From the NCBI GenBank assembly GCA_963930775.1, contig OZ005689.1:12710923-12774922 (forward strand): a stretch of DNA of 64,000 bases, read 5' to 3'. The stretch comes from Cliona cf. orientalis. Its lineage: Eukaryota > Porifera > Demospongiae > Clionaida > Clionaidae. Below, in pieces: positions 1 to 13,400 of this stretch; within the stretch, counting starts at the first letter, position 1; every line of letters begins with the position of its first letter. A program made the translations under genes and the position numbers. A model generated the notes under the pieces. The model ran no database searches. It saw only the letters and a list, made by a program, of their open reading frames with translations, and was not told the DNA's origin.

Positions 1-565
1 TAGGTTAATGGGCACGTAAAGTAAGGAGGCACCATAAAGCTGCAATTAAAACGGTTCTGGAAATTTTGCCAGATCCCAGTCAGTACTATTAAATTTTAGT
101 GGCAGTGAATATGTCAGTAGCGAAAACAACAAAAAAAAACATGGTTCTATAGTGTCAAATTTTTTCACTCTGATCACTAAATCATCCTAGCTTGAGTAGC
201 TGGTACTGTAGCCATCAGAATTGTTGTCTCTAAATCCGGAAAGATATCAAAGCAGTAAGATAAGTGCCCATATTATAAATATTAGAGATAGCTTAGTTTG
301 ACATCTAAACTGCTAGCTTGATAGATCGATCACTTGGCAATACGTAACAATTAAATAATTGCCGCATAGAATTAGCTAATTGATGTCAAGAAAAGTACAT
401 TAAATTAGAACTAAAATTGTACAGGTCTTAAAGTCACCTAAACTGGGGTGGTGACTATAATATTAGAACATTTATGGTATATACTATATAGCTCACAATA
501 AATTGCTGGTTAATATTATCAGAGAGAATATGTTCAGAAACTGTGGGCAGTCCAGATTTACCGGA
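1..565. other. Intron or downstream sequence, no gene seen
   Basis: AT-rich, no convincing exon on either strand. A short stretch near 100-130 (agtagcgaaaacaac) recurs near 20932, so some of it is old repeat. Confidence 0.5.
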
Positions 566-1319
566 TACCGTAGGACGGGTTTTAATTGCGTAGTTTAATA
601 CTGTAAAGTCTGGTTAATAAGCGCATGCGTTTAATCACACTCGGTGGTAAGGAAACATGCGCCTATTAGACAATGTGTGCTTAATAGAGAGTGATGTTTT
701 GGCCCCGCCCACTTTCAGCATGTTTTAGCGCTCAATGACAAAGCTAGCGAGTTATGAACACAGCGATTCTTGGAATAAGCTCTGAAATAGTTCCTAAGAA
801 TATGATCAGAAGCCATTACTGGAAGAAAACCGTGAAAAAATAGCCGACTTCTTTGGCAAGACTCGCTTCGAAATCAAGGTAAAGAGTCTGAACCCGTCTC
901 AGAGGAGCATCGCAGTGTTGAATATAGCTGATCTCGTGCAGCTGGCTATCCGAAAATAGGTAGGTAAATTAGTTCTAGCCATGTAGAGCATGGAACACTC
1001 TTGATCGAACAGTGAATATTACTGTCATCTTTATTGGGCGCATGCACTTATTAGACGATACTTAACAACAGGAAAGAAGCATGCACTAATTAAAAAATAT
1101 GCACTTAATAAGCATGTGCGCTTATTAACCAGACTTTACGGTAATTGCATTGTAGTCAAATCAGGCCAAATTACGAATCGAATAATTGTGACAGACAACC
1201 CCGCACCATATAGTAGTATACGTGCACATTTATGTTTGCGAATCTATTAATTGTGAAACGTACAAAAACTCGCAATTTGCAATTAATAGATACTTGCAAT
1301 TAAAACCCGACCTACGGTA
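566..1319. mobile_element. MITE, TACCGTAGGWCGGG ends, interrupted by a second MITE
   Basis: The left end TACCGTAGGACGGGTTTTAA mirrors the right end TTAAAACCCGACCTACGGTA. An uninterrupted, inverted relative lies at 14714-14923. It is split by the element at 601-1141. No coding capacity. Confidence 0.75.
601..1141. mobile_element. MITE with TA target duplication, nested in 566-1319
   Basis: Terminal inverted repeats CTGTAAAGTCTGGTTAATAA and TTATTAACCAGACTTTACGG. It is flanked by TA (599-600 and 1142-1143). The relative at 14714-14923 keeps the empty site (TTTAATAATTGC), which proves insertion. A sister copy is at 46080-46537. TA duplication suggests a Tc1/mariner-type mobiliser. Confidence 0.78.
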
Positions 1320-1456
1320 CATAGCTATGTACGTTGTGTATGAATTTCTAGTTGTAATTCAGGAATACTATTAATCGTTAGAGTAGTTCAGTGTAATAAT
1401 CGAGGGCTCATACCATCAAAATTAATACACTTTAAACGGTACATTAAATGACATAC

Positions 1457-1672
1457 TTGATGTTTGGCACAGTAATCCAGTGTAACGATCAGGACATGAA
1501 CAGACAGGTGTTGTAGCATTGATGCGGATGCATGTTCCTCCATTCTCACAAAGATTTTCGGTACAGTCGCTCACAATAGGTTCATCACATATTTCACCAG
1601 TATAGCCCTCAGCGCAGCTACATGTATCATTTGAGACACATACGCCATTTTCACAAGGAGGGTCACACACAA
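1457..1672 (-). CDS. Exon 10: two more EGF-like repeats (duplicate of exon 9)
   Basis: CDPPCENGVCVSNDTCSC...CD and DCTENLCENGGTC...CSCPDRYTGLLCQT. It is closely similar to exon 9 in protein, in DNA and in both splice sites (tgcag acceptor, gtatgtca donor). Phase 1-1 exons can be duplicated without shifting the frame. The phase-1 donor requires further exons; none is recognisable before the window edge. Confidence 0.85.
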
Positions 1673-4370
1673 CTGCATTGGATATGATGGCGTATACATT
1701 AGATTGTGATAACTAATATCATACAGCATCTTAGAATAGGAATCTCAGCCCTAAGCTTATTAGGTGTATAAGAGAATTGTTGTATGAAGCCATATAATAT
1801 CAAAGACGCCACTATGCCAATTAACGTGATACAGGCACAGGTTAGAGATATTAGCACACTTTACGCTAAGGCCAAAGTTGACAAAGTGCACTGGTGGCAA
1901 AAAAAAACAAACTAGCTACATAGTGAGTGATATCCTAGCTTTACCTTGTCGAACTGTCTGTTCATATGGATTGGTGGTAGCTAACTCAGTATTGATCTAG
2001 GAGACAATCTAGAACCAAGCAGCCTGTTCTTTTTACAGTGTGGCTGAGTAGCTAACCCTAATTCTGAGGTGTCTATAGTGTCTCTCTGGGGCACACAGCA
2101 TTTAAAGTCATCTTTTGTTAGTTGTTCATGCAACAGATCAGTTACTACATAGGCTTTGCTTGTGCCACATGGCACTCGAGCCTGTGTAATAGCTAACACA
2201 TACATATACATGATCAGGAGTAGCCTCATAATATTATACCTAAGCTGCCATGTACATATGATTAGGAAGTATGATCAATCTACCGGGTATGAAGATGACC
2301 TAGTGACCTGATTTAACTGATGTCCTGATATATGAATAATTAGGCAAAACCATACCAAAATTATTAACACCTAGATAAATAGGCTGCTCACAAACATGGC
2401 AGGCATACATTTTTATAATACTTCATCTGGGTTAAACATTGAAAATATGCACAAAAAGTGTGCACAATCATGCATGTGTGAATGACTCAGTTTTATTCCC
2501 AGTTGTAACTTAGGATTTTATTTTGGAATTTTAGTACAGTTTCTGTGCCATAAATTTAAAGAGGGCTATAGCTAATATCACAATCTTGTTTTAATGTTAC
2601 ACTAAGTGACATACTTTGGCACAGCAGTCCAAAGTAATGATCAGGACATGAGCAGACAGATATTGTAGCTTTGCGAGTGCATGTTCCTCCATTCTCACAG
2701 AGATTCTCCACACATTCACTCACAACAAACTCATCACATATGTCACCAGTGTAGCCCTCTGAGCAGCTGCACGTATCATTCGAGACACACACACCATTTT
2801 CACAAGAAGGATCACATACAACTGCATGGTATTATAATACATAATATTATACATGTATAACAATTAGGTATAGCATCTCAGTCTAGTTAAGGGATGCCAG
2901 CCTTATGCTAGCTTATCCACTTGTACAACCCAATTACATATTATTCATGATTCATAGAACAAAAATGACATGACATTGTAGTAATGAATGCATAGTCATA
3001 ATAATATTTTATACATTGGGGTTATGTGTGCATTAAATATGTGCTCTATGTCAATTAGAGAGCCCCGAAGTTAATAATAATATTAGAATGTACAGAAGTA
3101 TAAATTCTTTGCACACACGATAGGTACCTGGTAGGGAGATATTAATAATCCTTTCAAGTTCCATGTTGCTTTCCAAGGTTGCCTGACCAATGTCAGTACG
3201 CCCTGTGGCAGCAATATCATATTGACAGAAGATGTCATCACCACATACGGCATTGGCTTGCTGTTCAAGGATAGAAGAAGAAAATGTTGGTTCAAAGAAT
3301 GGGACAAAATTAGGCTGATAGAAAGTGCTCCAGCTTTCTTCTTCATTGTATGTAAACAAACTTTCTTCCGTGCTATTTATGATCCCTAAAAAATTGGAGA
3401 TATTAGTACAAAAAGTAATAACACTAAATAATCATAATAATTCACTCCTGGGGGAGTATTAACTCACCCATCAGTCTCTTTCATTCAAAAAGGGAGATTA
3501 GCTAACGTAGTTGTATGTACAGTACAAATGTCATGTTTACAATGCTCATGTGGGGTGAAAGTAGATCCAATGCATACTGAGGATTTATGACTTTTTGTCT
3601 ATAAAATAATTTGGATTTTGCCACAGGTGGCCTTTTTCAATCCAATAATATTACTCTGACCCCTAAGTAGAAAATTAATGTTGCCGTAACAACTCACATG
3701 TAACTCCAAAATGTCTGTGAATTTCTTCAACATTAGATGATGATGACATTGGCTCTTCCTTATACCTGGGTACAAGATCATCAGTAGGGTCACCATTGTA
3801 GTTCCCCATCAGTCCAGCTGTCTTAGATTTATAGATCCGGGGTAGGGTAGCTGAAAGGACAGATATGATCCCATTCTCTATTTTGACTTCAATGTGTACT
3901 CCACTGGAGAAGATGGCAGATATGGTATTTTCCATCCTTTTCAGAGTAACATTGTTAAATTGCTGATTAGACAGTCCTTCAAAGTCAAGTAATTCACCAT
4001 TCACAAGTGCATCAATGTCATCAACAATAATCTCACTGTCTACCACTTGAAATTGGACAGTATCTGAATCAGACTGCTTAGCAACAATAGCTGAATATGC
4101 TGTAGCTGAAATCAAAGTTCCATCAGTATCTCTAGCCTGGATCATTCGTCCTTGTAGAGTGAAACTATCATCTTGTGTCTCAATTAGCACATACTCTCCA
4201 AATCCATTGAAGGTGTACTTAAAATTATCCAAGGTCACAATGTGTGGATCACCAAATGTGAAAGCTGTATACACAATAATTGCTATTATAGTAAGCATAA
4301 TACTGCTGGGAATTCAACCATAAAGGCAGAGGCAGGGTTATTTCAAGGGTGGGGGGAAGAGGGAGGCTTT

Positions 4371-4408
<38 letters not shown>

Positions 4409-7400
4409 AGAAATTGTTTTTTGGTCCTTAAAGAGAGAGAGATGTAGCTGCATAATAACGAAATGGTAGCTAAAAGGTGTTGTCATCATCATCTTAATAA
4501 TATTATTATATGCTCTTAGAAGCTACCAGAAGCAATCTCAGGGGCTGTAAAATTAAAAAAATATTTCCTGGGGAAGCATGCCCCCAGACCCCCCAAGATG
4601 GGTGTGCTTACGCACGCACTGTGCTGATTCTTTCCACTTGCCTCCCCTAATATGTGAGCACTAAGTATTTGCCCCCTGGAGCAAAATCCTGAAATAAACC
4701 CTGAGAGGGATTACTGCAATCATTTGGCATGTTTTGTCTGTCAGTCTGTCCATCCAAACCCTCCTAGCCGTGTTAAGTAGTAAGGATCACCTAAGAGGAA
4801 GTATGCATTAATATTTGCCAAAAAGGAATAATAGTATGTTAAGTCCTGCCCACTGGTGTAGTAGTGTGCAGCTGTTTTTAGTCTGTGTTTACAAGGCACC
4901 TATCTCAGCTACCTGCACATGACTGATTGCCATTCTGTGTTTTGCTGGTCAGTTGTCAATGCAGTGGAGGATCAAAAATTTCGCGCGCTTTGCGCGCAGT
5001 TGTCACAAAGCCCCCCAATTTTGAAAATTGTGTCTACGCCCTTGAGAACCCTATTCAGTCTAGGGTATGTAGTTCAATACTATAATATCGTTCCTTCTCA
5101 CCCCTCTCATCCTTCTCTTTCTCTGGCCCACATTCATAATGGCACATTCAGGAGCCAGAGTTAAATCCAGTGAGGGGATAAGAGGAATCATCCCCCAAAT
5201 GATGATAGAAAGTGAAAAGAGAGAGGGGAGAAAGAACCTCCACCTCTCCCTCTGAGATTTTCCCAGGTTAGTATTAGGGTATGGGATGGGGGTGGGATTA
5301 GGGTTAAGGTTAGGGTTTGGGGTCTGGGACATCTCAGGACAGTCACTGGCAATCCTAGATAGCTAACCCTCCTCTTCTTAGAGGCCTCTATTCTTTAAAT
5401 TTTATCTCTTGCTACTCATGAACTTCCTTATTCCCTTCTGGGATCCATGATCACAAATGACATTAATTTTGTGCTAGAAGCATGCTGTAGAGAAGCTATA
5501 GAGCATGCACAATAGACTCCAAAAGCTTGAATATGCACAATAGATTTCATAAGGAACTAGGTGGGCGTGTTCGATGTAGGTGTGTCCAACATACTTGCAT
5601 GACTTGTAGCTTCTCTGGGTAGCTATTGCCTTAAGGTTAAGAACAAGACAGAAGGGTTTTTTCGCTGTCTTACACCATTCTATCTCATTTACTGACCCTA
5701 CTTTCGCTTAAATATTGAGATTTACCGATTTTTATGCTGACAGACGACAGACGAAAGCCAAACCGATTGCTTCACCCCTTGCTGCGCATGCGTGCATGCG
5801 GGGTGATTACATACAGTGGGACCCTGCCTAATGGACACCCCTCAATGGCGGACACCTGCGATGTAACAGACAATCTGAACATCTGGGTTGTAATTCCATA
5901 CACTTCAATATTATAATTATAAAAACAATAAAATTGAAGGATGAAGTATAGGGATGGCAGGGTCAAAAAGTACGTAAACTAGACTTGTAGGGACAATCAC
6001 ATCCACTATACATCCCTACACTTGCTTTTCTCGATTATCATGCACCTAACTTCTTCGTTAAGCACTCTTGACTTGTATGTGGAAGATATTACTGTTTTTT
6101 GTACCCCTCAAAAAGCAAGTGTAGGGATGTATAGTGGATGTGATTATCCCTTAAAAGTCTTATTTATGTACTTTTTGACCCTGCCATCCCTACTTCATCC
6201 TTCAATTTTATATTGTTTTTATACTTGTTTCTGTTGTTTTTTATTGCTCTCATAATAATTCATCTTTCATGATTTGCTGTCAATATTCCAGTGTAGAAGA
6301 ATGAAATCATATCTGGGCAAAATTCTTAGCCACACCCCTCGTTAAAGGCTTGCGTTCCTGAAGAGATTGACAAAGAAGTGCAGCGTTAGGCAGCTGATAT
6401 CTATGTAGCAATGAGACTCTTTCGTTTAGGGAGAAAGCCAAGTTCTAAGTTTTATTATTGGCAGCAGCTAATCTGTACGTTACAGCTCCTCGAGCCTTGC
6501 GCAGGCTTCATATCCATGATCTATCCAGCGGAGCACTAGCACTGCACGCGCTAGCGAGTAGCTCACTTATGCCTAGCACCTTACCGTTCCTCGAGCCTTG
6601 CGCTTTCATATCCTTGATCGATCCAGCAGAGCACTAGAACACTAGCGCTATCGCCTAGGGCCAGGGCGCTATCACATGATTTCACCATGGCAACACATTG
6701 TGAGCATGCACATTAGGCGTATCGATCGATCAGATACGCCCAATTATTGTCAATGAACCGTACACACCCACTATTACGTAACTATCAAGATAACGCAAAA
6801 TTAGCGTGCCACTGCACTGCGCGCTACTAAATGGAATGGATTTATGCTTAAACTAAGATGAGAGGTCAAGGCAATCTTGAGTTATCCAAAGAAACTAGAA
6901 AGAAAGAAAGAAAGAAAGTAAGAAGAAAGAAACCTTGACAAAATGGCTATTTTTTGAACATCTGGTTCTGGTATGTATAATTGAATTGATGGATGGTCTT
7001 GGTCTTGTTTGATAGATAATTTGCTGGAGATTTTGATTTTCACACTTAGAAATTTCACAAAATTATCTATTTTGATATATTTGGGTATTTGTAATGTATT
7101 ACATAGCTATATGGCATATCCGGGCCATCCCTACTTACAGAGTCTACCAACTCTTTGATATTCAAACCCCCTCAATAACAGACACCCTGCTTTTCCATCT
7201 AACCATAATAGAGGAGGGAGAGTACCGTATGGTGGGTAATTTTCGTGGGGTCTAATTTTCGTGGAAAGTCCGAAAAGGCCCTCAAAATTAATTTTCGTGG
7301 TTTTAAATATCGTGCATGACAGCAATAAGTACAGGGGCGTGGCAGTGCTGCACAAGCGATGATGTAAACAATACAGGCGCTCGCGATCTTCTTTGTTACT

Positions 7401-10400
7401 AACTTAAGCCATATATACATACGGAGACTTGGACAAATAGCATGAGATAGAATAATATTAGTATCAAAGACGCTATCAGTTGGACGACAGTGGCTACTAT
7501 TGCTTGCTAATACTGTAAAGTGTTGGCCGCACTGCCACGATGTTTGTGGCCACGCCCATCATCATGGACTCGCATATCACCATAGGCATTTATTTTCGTG
7601 GGTGGAAAAATTCGTGACTGCCAAGTCAACCACGAAAATAACGAAAATTATCACCCCACAAAAATTACCCGCCATACGGTATCCTACTGCACTATGGGCC
7701 TGTGTTACAACCCTATACAGGGGTCATGATCTTTGTAATGATATTCATATACAAAGTGGTTTCACAGATTGTCCTACAACATCACATAGCAGATTCATCA
7801 ACCTGCATTAGTGCTCTACAGGACATGAGGATTAGCTACATGCCCACAAATGGCTAGGATTGAGGCCTCAAGCCTGTGAATATCATTATAAAGGTCATGA
7901 CCCCCCGTAATGTGTTGTAACACAGGCCCATAGTGAAGTAGGATACTCTCCCTCCCTCTCTATTATATTATACTTTTGGTATAACGGACACTTACTTTGG
8001 TCCCCTTCGAGCCTGCGCAATAGTGAACAACCTCACATAAGGATAGTTAGCCACACCCAGCGACCAGTAGCTAGCTAGCTACAATAAAGACAAATTCTTT
8101 CTTAGAAGCTGTCAGTTGACAGATCTCTCATCAATATGGTCTTTCTCGTCATGACGTTCACAGTAGTGCTTCATCATAGCTGACTGCGATTGTAGGATGG
8201 GTACATGGTCAACCACTAACCCCTGAGCAGCTAGTGACACCTTGCTACAGTGGACAAAATCTTTAGTCCCCAGAATGGTATCCACTTTACAGGGGTTCCA
8301 CGGTAGCTAGCTATTTGGGTGGCTGCAATGTATTGAATTATCCCCTAAGATGAGCCAATCAATTATTTTAGTGATCAAACAGCTATTATATATTTACATA
8401 CATGCACTAAAATAATAGTCGTACCTGGCTGAGGTGGCTCACATGATTCACCTTTTCCTGAAGGTCGTCTTTCATAATATAATTGGCATGTAACATCCTT
8501 TTGGTTTCCCTTGCAGCAATAGATTGCAGGCAGAACATCAACAATAAAGTGTCTGATGACATTAAGGCCATAATTCCCTACGGGTGCAACACGATCCACA
8601 GTTCCTCCAGATCTAGGTCCAATGATAAGATTCCCATCGCTGTCATAGCAGCATTGCTGTCCAGACTCCATATTTTCACTAATAATAATCCAATAATTAT
8701 AACCAAGCAACATAATATTTTCACTTTACGGGGAATAACCATCACTCAAGTTGAACGTAATTAACAATTAGCCAGCAAACTCTGAGGCTGGCAGAATGAT
8801 TTGATGTTAAATATTATATTCATAGAATGATAATAATTTATTATATATTACTCTCTTACCATCATTTACTAGTCGCTTAAATTGCACGTAATAATATTAA
8901 TTAGTCAGCAATATCTGAAGCTGGCAGAATGATTTGATGTTTATATTCATACAATGATATTACTCTCTTACCTGGTGATAGTTGCTTGCCGGTAACAGCT
9001 AGCAGCACCTGGATGAAAGAAGGCAACCAAAGCATCATGAGTATCCCTCACGAAACCACTGTTAGGTGCAGCAGCCCTGTCAACTGTCTGACAACAATCA
9101 GGAACTCGGCCCAGTAACATTTCACCTATGTTAGAAGGCTCAGACATGTACCACTCAATGCATTCGTCCGCCAAATTCAAAGAATCAATTGCGTAATAGA
9201 AAAAGCTTGAAAACCATTGAGAAACTTTGTCCTTGGCAGATTTTATAATAGCAGAAACTTGTAAAGCCATTTCTTGAGCTCCTGTGGGTAGAGCATCGCC
9301 AACTGAAATCCGTAGTGCCACGGGATAGAGATTTAAACTCATCTGATTATTTGAGAGCACAGTAAAATCAATTATTCCAGAGTTGGGGTGCCCACTTGTG
9401 ATATTCAAGAAAGGTATCCAATCTTTTCCGTCATTTACAAGTCGATAAAGTTTGAGGTCAACTGTAAACAAAGAAGGGTCCACCATTGGAAGTAGCGACT
9501 GTGGATCCCAGTGCGCTGTAAACTGTTCTTTGCTGTTTTGAAGTATAACCAATGTTTTTTGGTCCACAGTTATATCAGAGGTGTCTTCGGGAAGAGCTGT
9601 AATAATGTTTGAGCTACAATTAGCTATTATAGTAGTAGCTGTACCATAATTGCCGGAAACTTTGGTGACAATCTTATAATAATTAGCAATTGTAATTTGC
9701 AAATGGATCAAGGACTATCTAATCACCTTGGGCACTTTCCTGGGACACTACAGTAATAACATTATTTAATCAGCAAAGAAGGGTTGTTCTACACATTAAC
9801 GTTTGGCTATTAATAATGTGTCATAATATTATTACACTTATGATATAGATTAATGCATGGTTAGAACCTCCAATGTACAGAAATTATTGAGATTATTGTA
9901 ACTAGTAACACCCTCTCTTATTACTATTCACCTGCATAAAATCGGCCTTGTCCGGTGTATGTTTCTACACCATTTTTAAGAATTGTGAGGGTAAGACTCT
10001 TCCAGCCAATTTCATCAAATCTCGGTGAGATGCATATTGCTGTACGATTATTTGCGATAAAAGCATTGATATCACTTTTACCCTCAAATACACACTTCAA
10101 CACATCGGTGTTATCAAAACAAGGTCCAGTGAGATGGACAGCAGTACCTCCAAAAATATTTCCAAAACGAGGACCAACAGTAAGCCTCACTGTAAAGAAT
10201 AATAGATATTATACACAGTTACAACCTAGCTATTCATATCATCAATAGTATAATAATATTATACTAAGGAGGGAGGGAGAGTATCCTACTTCACTATATT
10301 ATGTTACAACCCCTTTATGGGGGTCATGACCTTTGTACTGATATTCACATACATAATATAGCAGCTGCATTGCCTGCAAACATCTAGGAATGAGGCATCA

Positions 10401-13400
10401 AGCTTGTAAATCATTATAAAGATCATTATAAAGATTAGTGTTGTAACACCGGCCCATAGTCAAGTAGGATACTCTCCCTCTCTCTCTATTATTATAATAA
10501 TAAATACTATACTCTTGATATTGCAATTCCATATTTTCCCTCTTTTCCCACTATAATGTATTGAATGCAAAGCAAGCATACAGATTTCAGTGCAGTTAAG
10601 GATAGTCTCATCTCAATGAAAACTATAGAGCTCGATCTGTAGATCACATAGCTACCCCACACGCACATTGCACAATCTATAGATCTGCTTTTGTTTGTAT
10701 GGGGAAACAAATATTGAGTAGAAATGCTGCTTGGTTGTATCAAGCGCTTATAGCTATAGAACCCATAAGCCCTTGGACTCCTGGTGATATCAGCCAACAA
10801 ACCACTGACTCTCTCTGCACCAGATTTAGACTAGGTAGACATATATTTGGCTTTGCATTCCAGTTTGCGGATACGGATATATGCCCCATTAGCATTATTG
10901 ATGACCTAGCTTTACATCATATTTGTTATGCGTATGAGCAGAAAGCACAAGATCGCATGCATAACGCATTGAGTGGGCACTGTCGATAGGCATGGTTACA
11001 AAGGCTAATAAAATGGCACTATTTGTGATGATACAACTGATTACTTTATAACCCCTTGCGCATTGCGCATGCATGCGGGGTAATCATAGAGTCAGTAGAT
11101 TCTATATCAGTAGGGATGGCCCAGACACTCCATATAATAATACATTACAAATACTCAAATATCTCAAAACAGGTAACTCTGTGAAATTTTGAAGCATCAA
11201 AATCAGAATCTCCAGCAAATTGTCTATCTAACAAGACCAAGATCATTAATCAAAACAATTGTACATGTCTGGAATTGAAGAAGCTACAATTTTCAGTCAC
11301 ATTCAAGGACTCTTTTTAAGCACCTAGTAAAAATATCAGAGGCTGATCAGGGTACCATATGAAAGACCAATCCAAGCACCTTCCGAATATTCAATTATTA
11401 ACCACAACCAATTAACTAATTAGGCGTGGCAGCGCCATTCAGCCACGCCCTCTAAAACGCTAAATCGAGCTATCCGGAATTTAAGCGGCCACTTCTACCG
11501 AACCTTAGCTAGGCCACACCAAATTGATTACCTGTTTCTCGGACAGACCAGCCAGAAATAGTGACCCGGGTGGCGGAAATAAAAAAAAATAAAATAAATG
11601 AATCTCATTAAAAATTTTTTTAACCACAACTATTTGAAGCTATTTGCACCTTCTCAAGACTGACATCCATCACATCCAACTTCTCCAAATGTATCTTCCC
11701 ACAGGCATTCGACAACTGTTTGCGGTTTAACGATTTCCAGGCCATGCTTAACCAATACGCTTAGCCAGGCTGATAAGGTAGCCATACTTTCTTCACCATC
11801 AGTTCAGTTCACCATGAGGAGAATACCAGTAATTCCAATTAACGCCCACGAGCATTCCACAATCCACATAGAGCATGCGCACCGCCCATAAATATGACCA
11901 CACCCACTAATTTATATTTTTTTTGCTGAATTCTACAAAAAGGGACCCGCCGGATCCGAGAAACAGGTAATCAATTTGGTGTGGCCCTACACAAACGGAG
12001 GCTTACTGTGATGATCTAACATATCATCGGACGGATTGTCGAAAAACCCCTCTGCTACGATTTTAGTCGCAAAAAACTAAATTTTGGGGGATCCACGGCA
12101 CGATATTTCGCATGTAGCGCCGAACTGAAAGCAGCCATCGACAATCCGTCCGATAGATCGTCAACATCGATCGTAAGCTTTGGTTTTCGATCGTTAGTAC
12201 TGCGAAAACATGAGCGCTACAATTCCGGACGGCATTTGCTCGATGAAGTGAGCTCAAAACTGCGGCTATGCGGCTTTTGCCGTGGCTTGTTCAAGGCTGA
12301 TATGATAGTGACGTCACAATACAAGCCACTAATTGGCTCGCAGTCGGGCGCGCGCCAACGATAATCAGACATGCCTTAACTGCACTGAGTGGGCGATATT
12401 GCCATGGCACGCGGGGTATTTGCTCTATGAGCTCTAGTTCTTTCTTTCTTTCTTTCTATTTCATTATCAGGGCTAACTCAAGACTGCCTTGGTTGCTCAT
12501 CTTAGTTTGAGTATAAATCCACTCCATTTTGTAGCGCAGGTCTATGACATGCTAGTTTTGCGTTATCTCTACAGTTACGTAATGGTGAGTGTGTGGGGCG
12601 CTTCAACGAAAAGGATGTGTCTGATACGCCATTTTGTCATGTTACGCGCATGCTCATAATGTGTTGCCATGGTGAAGTCATGTGACTGTAGTCAGCGGCG
12701 CGCTCCACTGTCGCTAGCTAGCACTAGTGCTAGTGCTAGCGCTAGCGCCTATAACTTAGCCATAGCTAAGCGCCAGGCTCTCCTGCACAAGCTAGCTAGA
12801 CCAGTACGAGTGTGATATAACGAGCCTAGCTAGAGGCTAGCGCTATAGTGCTGCGCTGGGATATGGAGACTCGAGGCGTCAATGTACGGGCAAAGCACGG
12901 CCCTCAGCAGTTGGCATAACAGCCAGCTCAGTAGTGACAAAGATAGTCGATAAAAAAACAATTGCTACTAGAGTCTTATAGCTACTTGGCTGTCTGAAAC
13001 AGCCTTCTTTGGCATTTATTGAAGGGTGTGACTACAACTTTTGTGCGCACATGCGAACTAACCTCCCATCTTCTATAATTATATACACTGTATAGTTGCA
13101 ATAGAAACAACAGTATAAACTAGAGCTCTATAGAGCACATACCCCGCGCGCTCTGTATAGCCACTGTAAGTATTGCAACATTCTGAGGCATACATATGTA
13201 GCCGTTTCATGATGTGACGACCCTTTCCAACACCATGCTTGAGCATGCGCAGTCGCATCTGCATACTAAAATAGTGGGTGTGGTCGATAAACCACAGGCA
13301 TGCCGAACAGAAAATGCACGATTTGTAGCACTAATAAGCCGTTTTGAGAAGTTTGAAGCGCGTATAAACCAGTTTTTCACCGATATCTACCGATTGGTTG

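Noticed and set aside
5271-5325. Telomere
   Set aside because: Units are degenerate, only about 55 bp, and lie within a gene's intron.
7500-7811. 103-codon plus-strand frame
   Set aside because: Spans the junction of two nested MITEs; palindromic composition explains the frame.
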